NCBI GenBank assembly: GCA_934215405.1
Contig: CAKPZU010000058.1
Span: 1-11,615, forward strand
DNA: 11,615 nucleotides
Source: an uncultured Bacilli bacterium
Lineage (GTDB): Bacteria > Bacillota_I > Bacilli_A > RFN20 > CAG-631
Direction: 5' to 3'
How positions within the stretch are numbered: position 1 is the first letter of the stretch; every line of letters begins with the position of its first letter. Under the pieces are notes generated by a model. That model was not told where the DNA came from and made no database searches. It saw only the letters and a program-made list of their open reading frames with translations. This document shows positions 1-6,439 of the stretch, in pieces. The position numbers and the translations under genes are program-made.

Positions 1-428
1 TAAAAAAAGAAGATGATAAATTAGAATATTGTATTACATATTTTGAAAACAACTATAAAAATGAAAAAGAACTAATAAAAGCATGGTTTGAACACTTATC
101 AAATTCAAAAATTGTAAAATCAAAATGCAAATATATATTCTATACCTTCATTGAAGAAGAAAAAGGATATAGCTTAAGTCTTGGAGGCTACATTAATAAA
201 TGGTTTGATGAAGAAACATATTGCTTTGATAAAAACACTATAAGATTAGATTTTGATAATATTAATAAAATGGAATTCTTCAAAGCTTATTCATATATTC
301 AAAAGATATTACATGATACATATATGGAATTAAAAAATACTAATGCTAATAACACTTTTATAAATACAAGAGCATTTATGGGATATCATGATGTAGATGA
401 TGAAGATATCATAGAAATTAATCTTTAG
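1..428 (+). CDS. 3' end of an unrecognised protein (5' truncated by window edge)
   Basis: This frame is open from the left edge (first full codon at base 3) to a TAG at 426-428, giving the last 141 residues of a longer protein. Codon use matches the neighbouring genes: AT-rich third positions and TGG for Trp. The visible part is charged and aromatic-rich, with many Lys, Glu, Asp, Asn and Tyr, and has no membrane segment and no catalytic motif I recognise. It ends in an acidic stretch (DVDDEDIIEINL). The overall look is of a cytoplasmic alpha/beta protein, but the fold and function are unknown to me. A hairpin terminator follows 12 bases after the stop, so this is the last gene of its transcript. 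That the frame is coding is fairly sure, because of its length and the terminator. Confidence 0.7.
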   Translation, partial: KKEDDKLEYCITYFENNYKNEKELIKAWFEHLSNSKIVKSKCKYIFYTFIEEEKGYSLSLGGYINKWFDEETYCFDKNTIRLDFDNINKMEFFKAYSYIQKILHDTYMELKNTNANNTFINTRAFMGYHDVDDEDIIEINL

Positions 429-440
429 CTTATGTTGCTT

Positions 441-466
441 AAAAGGCTGTGAGTTCACAGCCTTTT
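441..466 (+). terminator. Intrinsic terminator after the truncated first gene
   Basis: The arms AAAAGGCTGTG and CACAGCCTTTT pair perfectly (11 bp) around a four-base AGTT loop. The downstream arm ends in four T's. On the other strand the hairpin also ends in TTTT, so it may work in both directions between the convergent genes at 428 and 512. The T-tract is short and soon interrupted (TTTTATGTT), so efficiency is uncertain. Confidence 0.75.
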
Positions 467-484
467 ATGTTATTAAACTCTTTT

Positions 485-511
485 AAAAATAAAAAAAGCA
501 CAATGTGCTTT
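485..511 (-). terminator. Intrinsic terminator of the small membrane protein gene
   Basis: Read on the minus strand, AAAGCAC and GTGCTTT pair (7 bp) around a three-base loop and run straight into a T-rich tail (seven T's in a row, then A, then five T's). The hairpin starts immediately after the TAG stop of the gene at 512-988. Together with the hairpin at 441-466 it separates two convergent transcripts. Confidence 0.7.
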
Positions 512-988
512 CTAATAATCTTCTTTTACAAATATTATTGATAAAATATAATTAATAATTAGAAATACAATACCAACAATATCGATAACTAAAGAAATTG
601 TAATAATTGAATTTATCGTTGGTAATACAGATTCTAATACTCTTGTATCCTTATCATTCATTTTAGCTTTAAAATAAAATAAAAATCCAATAAATGCAAT
701 TGCTAATACAATACTAATTCCTTTTAAGATAATTGTTGCTTTGGCTTTGTGCTTTAAGGAATCTCCAACAAAGTAAATAATTCCACTTCCAACTGCTAAT
801 AAAATGGCAACTAATAAATAAGCAGATAACGTAAATACTTGTGTACTACTAGATCCTTGAGTTTTAAAATTTAAATCAATAAATAAAACAAAGTATAATC
901 CTGTTACAAACATTAAAACTCCACCAATTAAATTTGTAATACTACGTAGTTTTACGTTATTATTTTTTATAAATTCTTTAGTTTGCAT
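512..988 (-). CDS. Small four-helix integral membrane protein, function unknown
   Basis: The 158-residue product has four hydrophobic segments, at about residues 17-37, 53-74, 85-107 and 123-153. Between them lie a short polar Gly/Ser-rich loop (about 41-50) and a Lys-rich loop (about 78-84). The N-terminus is basic and hydrophilic, so the first helix is a signal-anchor and not a cleaved signal peptide. No charged residues inside the helices suggest a channel or a catalytic site. I do not recognise the family. The start is well supported: a perfect AGGAGG (994-999 on the minus strand) lies five bases before the ATG. It is monocistronic, with its own candidate promoter at 1020-1048 and its own terminator. 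It is transcribed divergently from asd, but nothing in the sequence links the two functions. Confidence 0.8.
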   Translation of the reverse strand: MQTKEFIKNNNVKLRSITNLIGGVLMFVTGLYFVLFIDLNFKTQGSSSTQVFTLSAYLLVAILLAVGSGIIYFVGDSLKHKAKATIILKGISIVLAIAFIGFLFYFKAKMNDKDTRVLESVLPTINSIITISLVIDIVGIVFLIINYILSIIFVKEDY

Positions 989-1019
989 AATTGCCTCCTA
1001 ATAAAGTTCTATCATATGT

Positions 1020-1048
1020 ATTTTACCAAAATTATTTTTTTTAGTCTA
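1020..1048 (-). promoter_or_regulatory. Candidate sigma-A promoter for the small membrane protein gene
   Basis: On the minus strand a -35-like TAGACT (1043-1048) and a -10-like TAAAAT (1020-1025) are separated by exactly 17 bases, about 30 bases upstream of the start codon and in front of the AGGAGG site. The spacer is A/T-tract rich. In DNA this AT-rich, such matches also arise by chance, so this is a reasonable candidate only. Confidence 0.45.
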
Positions 1049-1116
1049 TATAAATATCTCTTTTTTAATTCTTTAATATTATATTTGTACATATATTAAT
1101 ATAGGTGAAGTAAAAT

Positions 1117-2112
1117 ATGGAAAAAATTAAACTAGCAATTGTTGGAGCTACAGGTCTTGTAGGGCAAACATTTCTACATATATTAGAAGAACAAAATAAC
1201 TCTAATTTTGAAATACAATTATTTGCATCAAAAAAATCTAAAGGAAAAAAATTAAAAATAAATCATAAGTATTATATTGTTCATGAACTAGATGAAAATA
1301 GCTTTGATAATGTTACACATGCTTGCTTTTTTACAAATGAAGATGTAGCCAAAAAATACATTCCTATTGCTTTAAAGAAAAATGTTAAAGTAATTGATAA
1401 TTCATCAGCATTTAGAAATGAAAACGATGTTCCTTTAATCGCTTATTATGCTAATGATTATTTACTAAATAAAGAAAACACATTAATTTCTAATCCAAAT
1501 TGCTGTGTTATTCAAAGTATTGTACCAATATATGCTTTAAGAAAATATAATATTAAAAAAATAATAGTTAATACATATCAATCAGTATCAGGCTCTGGGA
1601 AAAAAGGAATTGATGATTTGATTCGTTGTCGTAAAGGACTAATGCCTATTTTCTATCAAAGTGATATTTCCTTTACATGTATACCATTAATTGGAAAAGA
1701 AAATATAAACCACATATCTACTGAAGAAGAAAAAATAATGAATGAGTATAAAAAGATATTAAATAACAGCAATATCGAAATCTATGCAACATGTGTAAGA
1801 GTACCTGTTATGTTCTCTCATGGTGTTTCTTGTCAAATTGAATTTTCTAATGATTTTGATATTAACGATATAATAAAAGACTTAGAAAATATTCCTAATG
1901 TTGTTTATTGCGATAGCATTGTACCAACATCTATTCTTTCATGCAAAAATGATAAAATTTATATTGGAAGATTAAGAAAGCAAAATAATAATTTATTATT
2001 TTACTGTGTAGCTGATAATGTTAGAGTAGGAGCAGCCAACAATTCATATTTACTTTTAACAAAATTAATAGAATTGGAGGAAGAAAATGAACGAAAATCA
2101 AAAGAAAATTAA
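1117..2112 (+). CDS. asd: Aspartate-semialdehyde dehydrogenase
   Basis: This enzyme makes L-aspartate 4-semialdehyde from aspartyl-4-phosphate with NADPH, the branch point to diaminopimelate/lysine, threonine and methionine; it is cytoplasmic. The product has 331 residues, at the short end of the family's usual 330-370. Visible motifs are the nucleotide-binding GATGLVG at residues 10-16, SNPNCC with catalytic Cys129, YQSVSGSG at 154-161, and CVRVPV followed by His235 (Arg228 and His235 fit the substrate-binding and general-base positions). A C-terminal VADNVRVGAA at 298-307 matches the family's VADNLRKGAA-type ending. AGGTGA lies eight bases before the ATG. Some positions drift from consensus: PLIG where PQID is usual, NCCVIQ where NCSTIQ is usual, and SHG where GHS is usual. 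The gene stands apart from dap or thr genes; its 3' end overlaps the next gene by 26 bases. Confidence 0.95.
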   Translation: MEKIKLAIVGATGLVGQTFLHILEEQNNSNFEIQLFASKKSKGKKLKINHKYYIVHELDENSFDNVTHACFFTNEDVAKKYIPIALKKNVKVIDNSSAFRNENDVPLIAYYANDYLLNKENTLISNPNCCVIQSIVPIYALRKYNIKKIIVNTYQSVSGSGKKGIDDLIRCRKGLMPIFYQSDISFTCIPLIGKENINHISTEEEKIMNEYKKILNNSNIEIYATCVRVPVMFSHGVSCQIEFSNDFDINDIIKDLENIPNVVYCDSIVPTSILSCKNDKIYIGRLRKQNNNLLFYCVADNVRVGAANNSYLLLTKLIELEEENERKSKEN

Positions 2113-2479
2113 ATCATTTTTTACAAACAGTAAAAATCATATAAAAAGCTTATATTATAAATCATCATCTTTTGTTACATATTTATTTTCTCAAACGGTA
2201 TTTTATATTATAAATGATAAAAACGATAAAAAGAAAATGATTATATCATCATTTGATAGAGAAAACCTAGTTTTATTCATTAAAATTTGTAATAGTAAAA
2301 AATTAATGGAGCTATTAAAGGATAAATGCTATGTAATTGAAGAAGGAATTAATAAAAAATATTTAGTAGAAAGCTATGATTTTACTAAAACATATGATTA
2401 TTTATTAAAAAGCAATGATAAATATAAAGTCATAAAATGCTATAAAATTAAGCTTAGTGATGAAATAATTGATGTATAA
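2087..2479 (+). CDS. Unrecognised 130-residue protein overlapping the end of asd
   Basis: This frame begins inside the last codons of asd, in another reading frame, 26 bases before the asd stop. The start is convincing: a strong GGAGG (2076-2080) sits six bases before the ATG, within asd coding sequence, so the two proteins are made from one mRNA and may be translationally coupled. The product is very Lys-rich. It has a basic N-terminal third (to about residue 27), a moderately hydrophobic stretch at about 28-43 (too short and polar for a sure membrane helix), then an alternating hydrophobic/charged region that reads as a small alpha/beta fold. It has no metal-binding or catalytic motif. The middle (KKKMIISSFDRENLVLF) resembles beta-hairpins of small DUF1292-type proteins, but the likeness is too weak to assign. 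A terminator follows at once. Confidence 0.75.
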   Translation: MNENQKKIKSFFTNSKNHIKSLYYKSSSFVTYLFSQTVFYIINDKNDKKKMIISSFDRENLVLFIKICNSKKLMELLKDKCYVIEEGINKKYLVESYDFTKTYDYLLKSNDKYKVIKCYKIKLSDEIIDV

Positions 2480-2505
2480 ACTCTTTTAAAAAGAGTTTAT
2501 TTTTT
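2476..2505 (+). terminator. Intrinsic terminator of the asd unit
   Basis: ATAAACTCTTTT and AAAAGAGTTTAT are perfect reverse complements separated by one base, giving in practice a stem of about ten pairs with a small A/T loop, followed by six T's (2500-2505). The hairpin begins in the last codons of the 130-residue protein and includes its TAA stop (2477-2479). Confidence 0.8.
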
Positions 2506-2512
2506 ATATAAT
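2485..2512 (+). promoter_or_regulatory. Candidate promoter for the 2535-3178 gene pair
   Basis: A perfect TATAAT at 2507-2512 lies 22 bases upstream of the ATG at 2535 and leaves room for a short leader carrying the AGGAG site. A -35-like TTTAAA (2485-2490, four of six matches) stands 16 bases upstream, inside the preceding terminator hairpin. The -10 is convincing; the -35 is weak. Confidence 0.4.
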
Positions 2513-2534
2513 AATATATTGGTAGGAGAAAAAT

Positions 2535-2756
2535 ATGGACAAGTATAATTTATTATGGAAATACTTAATTGAATACTTTAAGGAAAATAATAATAGCCTT
2601 ACTTTATCATTTGCTGATATTAATAAAATTGCTAGCATACCTCTTGATCATTCTTTTTTAAAATATAAAAAGGAATTAGAGCAATATAATATAAAGGTTG
2701 ATAAAATATCTTTAAAGAACAAGTATGTAATTTTCAAGAAAGAAGTTGATAAATAA
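2535..2756 (+). CDS. Small DUF7662-like protein
   Basis: This 73-residue soluble protein has a good AGGAG site (2524-2528) six bases before its ATG. The pattern is KYNLLWKYL near the N-terminus, then LSFADINKIASIPL (about residues 24-37), then a C-terminal IKVDKISLKNKYVIFKK. It recalls the DUF7662 pattern of small proteins: YDPLxxYL, then LTFxEIExIxGxPLP, then GWxVxxVDLxxxxVxFxR. The match is from memory of the pattern and is divergent; the aromatic-rich middle typical of that family is replaced by SFLKYKKELEQYN. The molecular role of that family is not known to me. The TAA stop shares a base with the next ATG (TAATG at 2754-2758), so this gene and the membrane-protein gene after it are almost certainly co-translated. 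Confidence 0.75.
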   Translation: MDKYNLLWKYLIEYFKENNNSLTLSFADINKIASIPLDHSFLKYKKELEQYNIKVDKISLKNKYVIFKKEVDK

Positions 2757-3178
2757 TGAAAATCATTGCAACAAAAGAAAAATCCCCTATAATTTTTTAT
2801 ATAATTAGCTTTATTTTAGGATTAATTATTATTGCTCTTGGAGCAAATAGTAAATTTGCCTTTTCTTTTATAGGAATAATCTTATCAGCAATGTCTATTT
2901 ATTTTATAGTAGTTTATTTAAATACTCCTAAAGAAATCATTAAGTTAAATGAAAATAATGAATTAATATTACCTAAAAATATTAAATTAAGTTGTAGTGA
3001 TTTAATTGATATTTCTTATAGAAAAGCTACAGCAAAAGGCTATTCATATTCTTATGGTAAAATAATAATAAGCTCTAAAAAAGGAACATATACATATAAT
3101 TTTGTTAAAGACTGTGAGGGTGTTTGTAAGGAATTAACAAGATTAATGTATGAAAATAAAGAAAAATCCATCTCGTAA
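2756..3178 (+). CDS. Two-helix membrane protein with possible PH-like cytoplasmic domain
   Basis: The 140-residue product has two closely spaced hydrophobic helices, about residues 11-29 and 35-55, forming a hairpin in the membrane. A polar C-terminal domain follows (about 58-135). This tail alternates predicted strands (IIKLNENNELILPKN, LIDISYRKA, GKIIISSKKGTYTYNFV) and ends in a helix (CKELTRLMYE). That order of two-helix anchor, then beta strands, then a final helix, is typical of bacterial PH-like membrane proteins. The fold call is inference; there is no decisive motif. The start overlaps the upstream stop (TAATG), so translation is coupled to the DUF7662-like protein. The stop codon lies in the loop of a terminator hairpin. 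Confidence 0.75.
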   Translation: MKIIATKEKSPIIFYIISFILGLIIIALGANSKFAFSFIGIILSAMSIYFIVVYLNTPKEIIKLNENNELILPKNIKLSCSDLIDISYRKATAKGYSYSYGKIIISSKKGTYTYNFVKDCEGVCKELTRLMYENKEKSIS

Positions 3179-3197
3179 TGAAATGGATTTATTTTTT
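3164..3197. terminator. Bidirectional terminator shared by two convergent genes
   Basis: AAATCCAT (3164-3171) and ATGGATTT (3183-3190) form an eight-pair stem. On the plus strand it is followed by ATTTTTT (3191-3197). On the minus strand it is followed by a run of T's. The loop contains the stop of the plus-strand gene (3176-3178), and the right arm contains the first bases of the minus-strand stop (3189-3191), so the hairpin is built from the ends of both genes. Confidence 0.75.
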
Positions 3198-4013
3198 AAA
3201 TATTACGTTTTTAATCAAATCATCAAAATAATGAACATCAGCATCTTCAATTTTTCCTTCATCACAAAGTGTTGTTAATGAAGGATCTAAAGGTAGCTTG
3301 ATTACATTTTTAATATTATTTTCACTAGCAAGCTCATTAATTTTTGATTTTCCAAATAGTTCTATTTTATTATTACAATCAGGACAAACAATATAAGAAT
3401 AATTTTCAACAATTCCAAGAATTGGTATATTCATCATATTAGCCATTTTTATAGCCTTTGTAACAATTAATGATACTAAGTCCTGAGGAGATGTAACTAT
3501 AATTATTCCATCAAGTGGTACTGATTGAAAAATTGTTAATGGTACATCACCAGTTCCAGGTGGCATATCAATAAATAAAACATCTTGATTATCATAAACA
3601 ACATCACTATAAAATTGCTTTAAAATATTGCTTACCATTGATCCTCGCCAAATAACAGGATCTGTTTCATTTTCAAGTAGCATGGTTGATGAAATAATAT
3701 CAATATCAAGCTTACTTGTTTTAGCTGGAACAATATATTTTCCTGTAATATCACCATATGCCTTTTGCTTTACGCCAAATACTTTAGGAATTGAAGGCCC
3801 TAAGATATCACCATCTAAAATAGCACTCTTATAATTTAATTTAGCACTACTTACTGCTAATAAAGAAGTAACTAATGATTTTCCAACTCCACCTTTACCA
3901 CTAACTATCCCAATCACTTTTTTTATGTTTGATAATTCATTAGTATGAATAATGAAATCTTCCTTTCCACACTTTGAATTACATGAGCTACAATTATGAT
4001 CACAATTAGCCAT
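3189..4013 (-). CDS. apbC: Mrp/ApbC/NBP35-family Fe-S cluster carrier ATPase
   Basis: The product has 274 residues from the ATG chosen here. Proteins of this family bind and deliver [4Fe-4S] clusters in the cytoplasm, with ATP hydrolysis. Visible features: an N-terminal cysteine cluster C4-x3-C8-x2-C11-x3-C15 as in NBP35-like bacterial members; the deviant Walker A GKGGVGKS at 39-46 with signature Lys40; LDGDILGPS at about 66-74; VIWRGSM at about 120-126; Walker B-like IDMPPGTGD at about 148-156; and the paired CPDC at 210-213, the bridging cluster site of the dimer. Two possible starts exist. A GTG at 4020-4022 lies inside the AGGTGA site, so the ATG at 4011-4013 (codons read MANCDH), five bases beyond that site, is preferred. 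It is divergent from the phosphoesterase gene and ends in the shared terminator. The name mrp is equally usable. Confidence 0.93.
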   Translation of the reverse strand: MANCDHNCSSCNSKCGKEDFIIHTNELSNIKKVIGIVSGKGGVGKSLVTSLLAVSSAKLNYKSAILDGDILGPSIPKVFGVKQKAYGDITGKYIVPAKTSKLDIDIISSTMLLENETDPVIWRGSMVSNILKQFYSDVVYDNQDVLFIDMPPGTGDVPLTIFQSVPLDGIIIVTSPQDLVSLIVTKAIKMANMMNIPILGIVENYSYIVCPDCNNKIELFGKSKINELASENNIKNVIKLPLDPSLTTLCDEGKIEDADVHYFDDLIKNVIFKK

Positions 4014-4017
4014 TTGC

Positions 4018-4024
4018 TTCACCT
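4018..4024 (-). promoter_or_regulatory. Ribosome binding site that decides the Mrp start
   Basis: On the minus strand AGGTGAA lies with its AGGTGA core five bases before the ATG at 4011-4013. The alternative GTG start at 4020-4022 is part of this core and has no site of its own, so the shorter reading is preferred. Confidence 0.75.
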
Positions 4025-4033
4025 CGCCTATTT

Positions 4034-4039
4034 ATTATA
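4034..4039 (-). promoter_or_regulatory. Candidate -10 element of the Mrp gene
   Basis: On the minus strand a perfect TATAAT occurs about 20 bases upstream of the Mrp start. The hexamer 17 bases further upstream (TATCTT) is a poor -35, so only the -10 is reported. Confidence 0.35.
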
Positions 4040-4051
4040 TAACTATTTAAA

Positions 4052-4081
4052 TTAAAAAGATATGGTCATTTTCATTATAAT
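4052..4081 (+). promoter_or_regulatory. Candidate promoter of the phosphoesterase gene
   Basis: A perfect TATAAT at 4076-4081 is preceded by TTAAAA at 4052-4057 (four of six -35 matches) with an 18-base spacer. It lies 34 bases upstream of the start at 4116. With the -10 at 4034-4039 on the other strand it suggests divergent promoters in this 102-base gap. Confidence 0.45.
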
Positions 4082-4105
4082 AAGCTAAAATAATAAGGAA
4101 CACTT

Positions 4106-4110
4106 GGAGG
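4106..4110 (+). promoter_or_regulatory. Ribosome binding site that decides the phosphoesterase start
   Basis: GGAGG lies five bases before the ATG at 4116-4118. A TTG at 4104-4106 is in frame but overlaps this site, so it is not the start. Confidence 0.8.
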
Positions 4111-4115
4111 TAGCT

Positions 4116-4931
4116 ATGAGTTTTATACAAGAAAACAAAATAATTCTTAATTTCAATTTAAAGCATGAGTATCATTTCATCCATTTTAGTGATGTCCATG
4201 CAATAAGTTATGAAAAAAATGATAGTGAAGAAGAAAAAAATAAAGCAATTGAAAATGAAAAGGCTTGGGATTATGTAAAAAAAGACTTTGCGAAGCATTT
4301 TAATGAATATTTTGGAAAAGAGCATGAAATATCATCTAAAGAATGCTTATGCAAATTAATTGACTATACTAATAAGGAAAATCCTAATTTATTAGTATTA
4401 ACTGGAGATATTATTGATTATAATTCTAATAGTAATTTTAAATTTTTAAAGGAAGAATTAAACACCTTAAAATGTCCTTATTTATTTACAAATGGAAATC
4501 ATGAAGCACAAGAAGATTTTTATGATGAAATAACTAATAATAGTAGTGATTTTAATGTTTATGAATTTGAGGATTTGTTAGTTATTGGTATTGATGATTC
4601 TTTAAAAAGTGTAAGTGAAAATCAATTAAATAAGCTAAAAAATGAAGTTAAAAAGAATAAGAGTATTATTCTTTGTATGCATATTCCTCTTTTAACTAAA
4701 TACAATGAAAAAGAAATGGAAAAGTATGATTCATACTTTATCATAAATTATAAAAATTGCGATGAAAGTAGTAAAGCATTTATAGATTATGTTACAAATG
4801 AATCATTAATAAAAGCTATTCTTTGTGGACATACTCATGGTGCTAGTACAACATATATTAATAAAAATAAGCCTCAACTTTGTGCCTCTAGCGGTTTGAT
4901 TGGCTTTGTTAACAATATAATAATAAAATAA
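4116..4931 (+). CDS. Calcineurin-like metallophosphoesterase, cytoplasmic
   Basis: This 271-residue protein carries the complete dinuclear-metal phosphoesterase motif set in order: FSDVH with Asp26 and His28, LTGDIID with Asp98, TNGNHE with Asn128 and His129, CMHIPL with His189, and CGHTHG with His239 and His241. All metal ligands are present, so an active phosphatase or phosphodiesterase is expected; the substrate cannot be read from sequence. There is no signal peptide or membrane helix, so it acts in the cytoplasm. A Lys/Glu-rich insertion at about residues 34-80, between the first and second motifs, is long for a minimal member and may form a lid. The closest general group is the Icc/YkuE-like class. 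The gene is monocistronic, divergent from the Mrp gene, with a terminator directly after its stop. Confidence 0.9.
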   Translation: MSFIQENKIILNFNLKHEYHFIHFSDVHAISYEKNDSEEEKNKAIENEKAWDYVKKDFAKHFNEYFGKEHEISSKECLCKLIDYTNKENPNLLVLTGDIIDYNSNSNFKFLKEELNTLKCPYLFTNGNHEAQEDFYDEITNNSSDFNVYEFEDLLVIGIDDSLKSVSENQLNKLKNEVKKNKSIILCMHIPLLTKYNEKEMEKYDSYFIINYKNCDESSKAFIDYVTNESLIKAILCGHTHGASTTYINKNKPQLCASSGLIGFVNNIIIK

Positions 4932-4950
4932 AGCTCTTTCGAGCTTTTTT
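4930..4950. terminator. Bidirectional terminator between the phosphoesterase and transporter genes
   Basis: AAAGCTC and GAGCTTT pair (7 bp) around a TTTC loop. On the plus strand the right arm runs into six T's in a row (4945-4950). On the minus strand the tail is TTTATTTTA. It fills the 22-base gap between two convergent stop codons and overlaps the TAA at 4929-4931. Confidence 0.8.
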
Positions 4951-4953
4951 ACT

Positions 4954-6363
4954 TTAATCGTTATCACCAATTCTTTCAAGAACTGATTTTTTCTTTTCAT
5001 CCTTAGCCATTTCTTTACGTTTAGAAAGGCTAATTTTTTCTTTAATAAAAATAAATACTACAAGAGCAATTATCATCATAATAGCTGCATAAATAAATAA
5101 GATCTTTTTACCAATTCCTAAATAGTCCATAAAGAAGCCAACAAGAATTGGAGTAATTGATTGTGCTAGCATTGAAGACATATAATAATAGCTTGTAAAC
5201 TTACCAATATTATCCTTATTTGAAAATTCAACAACCATAGGGAATGAATTAATATTAACTAATGCCCAACCAACTCCCATAATAGCAGCAATTACAATAA
5301 ATAATAGTTTATAGCCAGTAGCAACATCATTAGTATTTGAAAAATCATTAATAACTATTGATAAAATAGCAGTAGTTACTAAAGCTACTATTAACAATAC
5401 TAAACCTATTACAATAGTAAGCTTTCGACCAATTTTATTAGATAATGTTGAGAATAATACAAATGATAATATTGAAACAACAGATAATACCATAGCCATT
5501 GTTGAATAAATTGTTGAGTCCTTTACAATATCTTTAAAGAATAAGCTACCAAATGTTTCAAAGGAATTAAAAGCCATAAACCAGAAGAAAATAGCAATTA
5601 AAATTAAAATAAAGTTCCTAAAATCAGATTTTGATAATTTATTATCCTCTTTAATAGTCTCTTCAGTATCAGCTAATGTTTCACCATATGCAACATCATC
5701 TTTTGTTTCTTCAACTAGCTTATTTTCATTAACTTTATATATTAAGAAAATAAGTACTAAAACAAAAACAATTGTTGTGATAATAAACGGCCAAATAATT
5801 TTACTTTGTATTTCAGCAAGTGATGAGCTATCGTTTAGCTTTAAAAATGGTAGCATTCCTATTATTGTTGCAAATACTCCACCTAAATAGCCAACTAGAT
5901 TAATAATACCATTAGCAGTACTTCTTAAAGGCTTTGGTGTAACATCTGGCATAAAAGCAACAGCTGGTGAACGATATGCTTGCATAATAATTAAGAATAA
6001 TAGCATAAATATAATTACACCTACAAAAATGTTAAAATAACACATTAAGGCAATAAATGGGAAAACAATCGCTGTTAGTAGCATTCCTATTACAATATAA
6101 GGCATTCGTTTGCCCCATTTTGTTTTAGTTTTATCAGACATCTTTCCAACTAAAGGCATAACAACTATAGCTGCTACATTATCAAGAGCCATAATAATAC
6201 CAACAATATAATGATAGTTTGTTAAGCCCCTATCCTTTAGCATTGCCTCTAATATAATAGGGCAATAGGTATTATAAACCTGCCAAAGCATTAAAATTCC
6301 AAAAAAAGCAAAGCCAATTTTAAAGGTATTCTTAAAATTTAATTTTAATTTTCTTTCTTCCAT
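4954..6363 (-). CDS. MFS transporter, SLC45/GPH-like sugar:cation symporter group
   Basis: A 469-residue membrane protein with about twelve hydrophobic helices in two halves, split by a charged loop at about residues 210-250. Family marks are ALDNVAAIVVMP (59-70), the motif-A-like GKMSDKTKTKWGKRMPYI (73-90), and AYRSPAVAFMPDVTP (129-143) followed by RSTANGIINLVGYLGG, a pattern typical of SLC45-type and GPH-related sugar carriers. A second motif-A remnant, LSNKIGRK, is at 307-314. Related carriers move sugars or glycosides with H+ or Na+; the substrate here is not readable, and no sugar-metabolism gene is nearby to hint at it. The start is supported by GAGGAGG (6371-6377) seven bases before the ATG. 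It lies 76 bases downstream of the U32 gene on the same strand, but has its own good promoter and no clear terminator in between, so both independent and read-through transcription are possible. Confidence 0.88.
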   Translation of the reverse strand: MEERKLKLNFKNTFKIGFAFFGILMLWQVYNTYCPIILEAMLKDRGLTNYHYIVGIIMALDNVAAIVVMPLVGKMSDKTKTKWGKRMPYIVIGMLLTAIVFPFIALMCYFNIFVGVIIFMLLFLIIMQAYRSPAVAFMPDVTPKPLRSTANGIINLVGYLGGVFATIIGMLPFLKLNDSSSLAEIQSKIIWPFIITTIVFVLVLIFLIYKVNENKLVEETKDDVAYGETLADTEETIKEDNKLSKSDFRNFILILIAIFFWFMAFNSFETFGSLFFKDIVKDSTIYSTMAMVLSVVSILSFVLFSTLSNKIGRKLTIVIGLVLLIVALVTTAILSIVINDFSNTNDVATGYKLLFIVIAAIMGVGWALVNINSFPMVVEFSNKDNIGKFTSYYYMSSMLAQSITPILVGFFMDYLGIGKKILFIYAAIMMIIALVVFIFIKEKISLSKRKEMAKDEKKKSVLERIGDND

Positions 6364-6399
6364 GAAAAATCCTCCTCAAAAAAAGTTGTATCTATTAAG

Positions 6400-6428
6400 A
6401 TTATACTTATTTTAGCTTCATTAGTAAA
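6400..6428 (-). promoter_or_regulatory. Candidate sigma-A promoter of the MFS transporter gene
   Basis: On the minus strand TTTACT (6423-6428, four of six -35 matches) and a perfect TATAAT (6400-6405) are separated by 17 bases, 37 bases upstream of the ATG. The -35 also forms one arm of a six-base inverted repeat with AGTAAA (minus strand, 6435-6440). Confidence 0.6.
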
Positions 6429-6439
6429 TAAAAGTTTAC

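Noticed and set aside
1050..1116. Promoter of asd
   Set aside because: Several TATTAT/TAATAT-like hexamers occur, but none has a credible -35 at the right distance, so no site is called.
3628..3834. 68-residue plus-strand open frame
   Set aside because: It lies wholly inside the well-supported Mrp gene on the other strand, with no ribosome binding site and no recognisable product.
4020..4022. GTG as start of the Mrp gene
   Set aside because: It is part of the AGGTGA site that serves the ATG at 4011-4013.
4104..4106. TTG as start of the phosphoesterase gene
   Set aside because: It overlaps the GGAGG that serves the ATG at 4116.
4806..5000. 64-residue minus-strand open frame
   Set aside because: It overlaps the 3' ends of the phosphoesterase and transporter genes and the terminator between them; a shadow frame.
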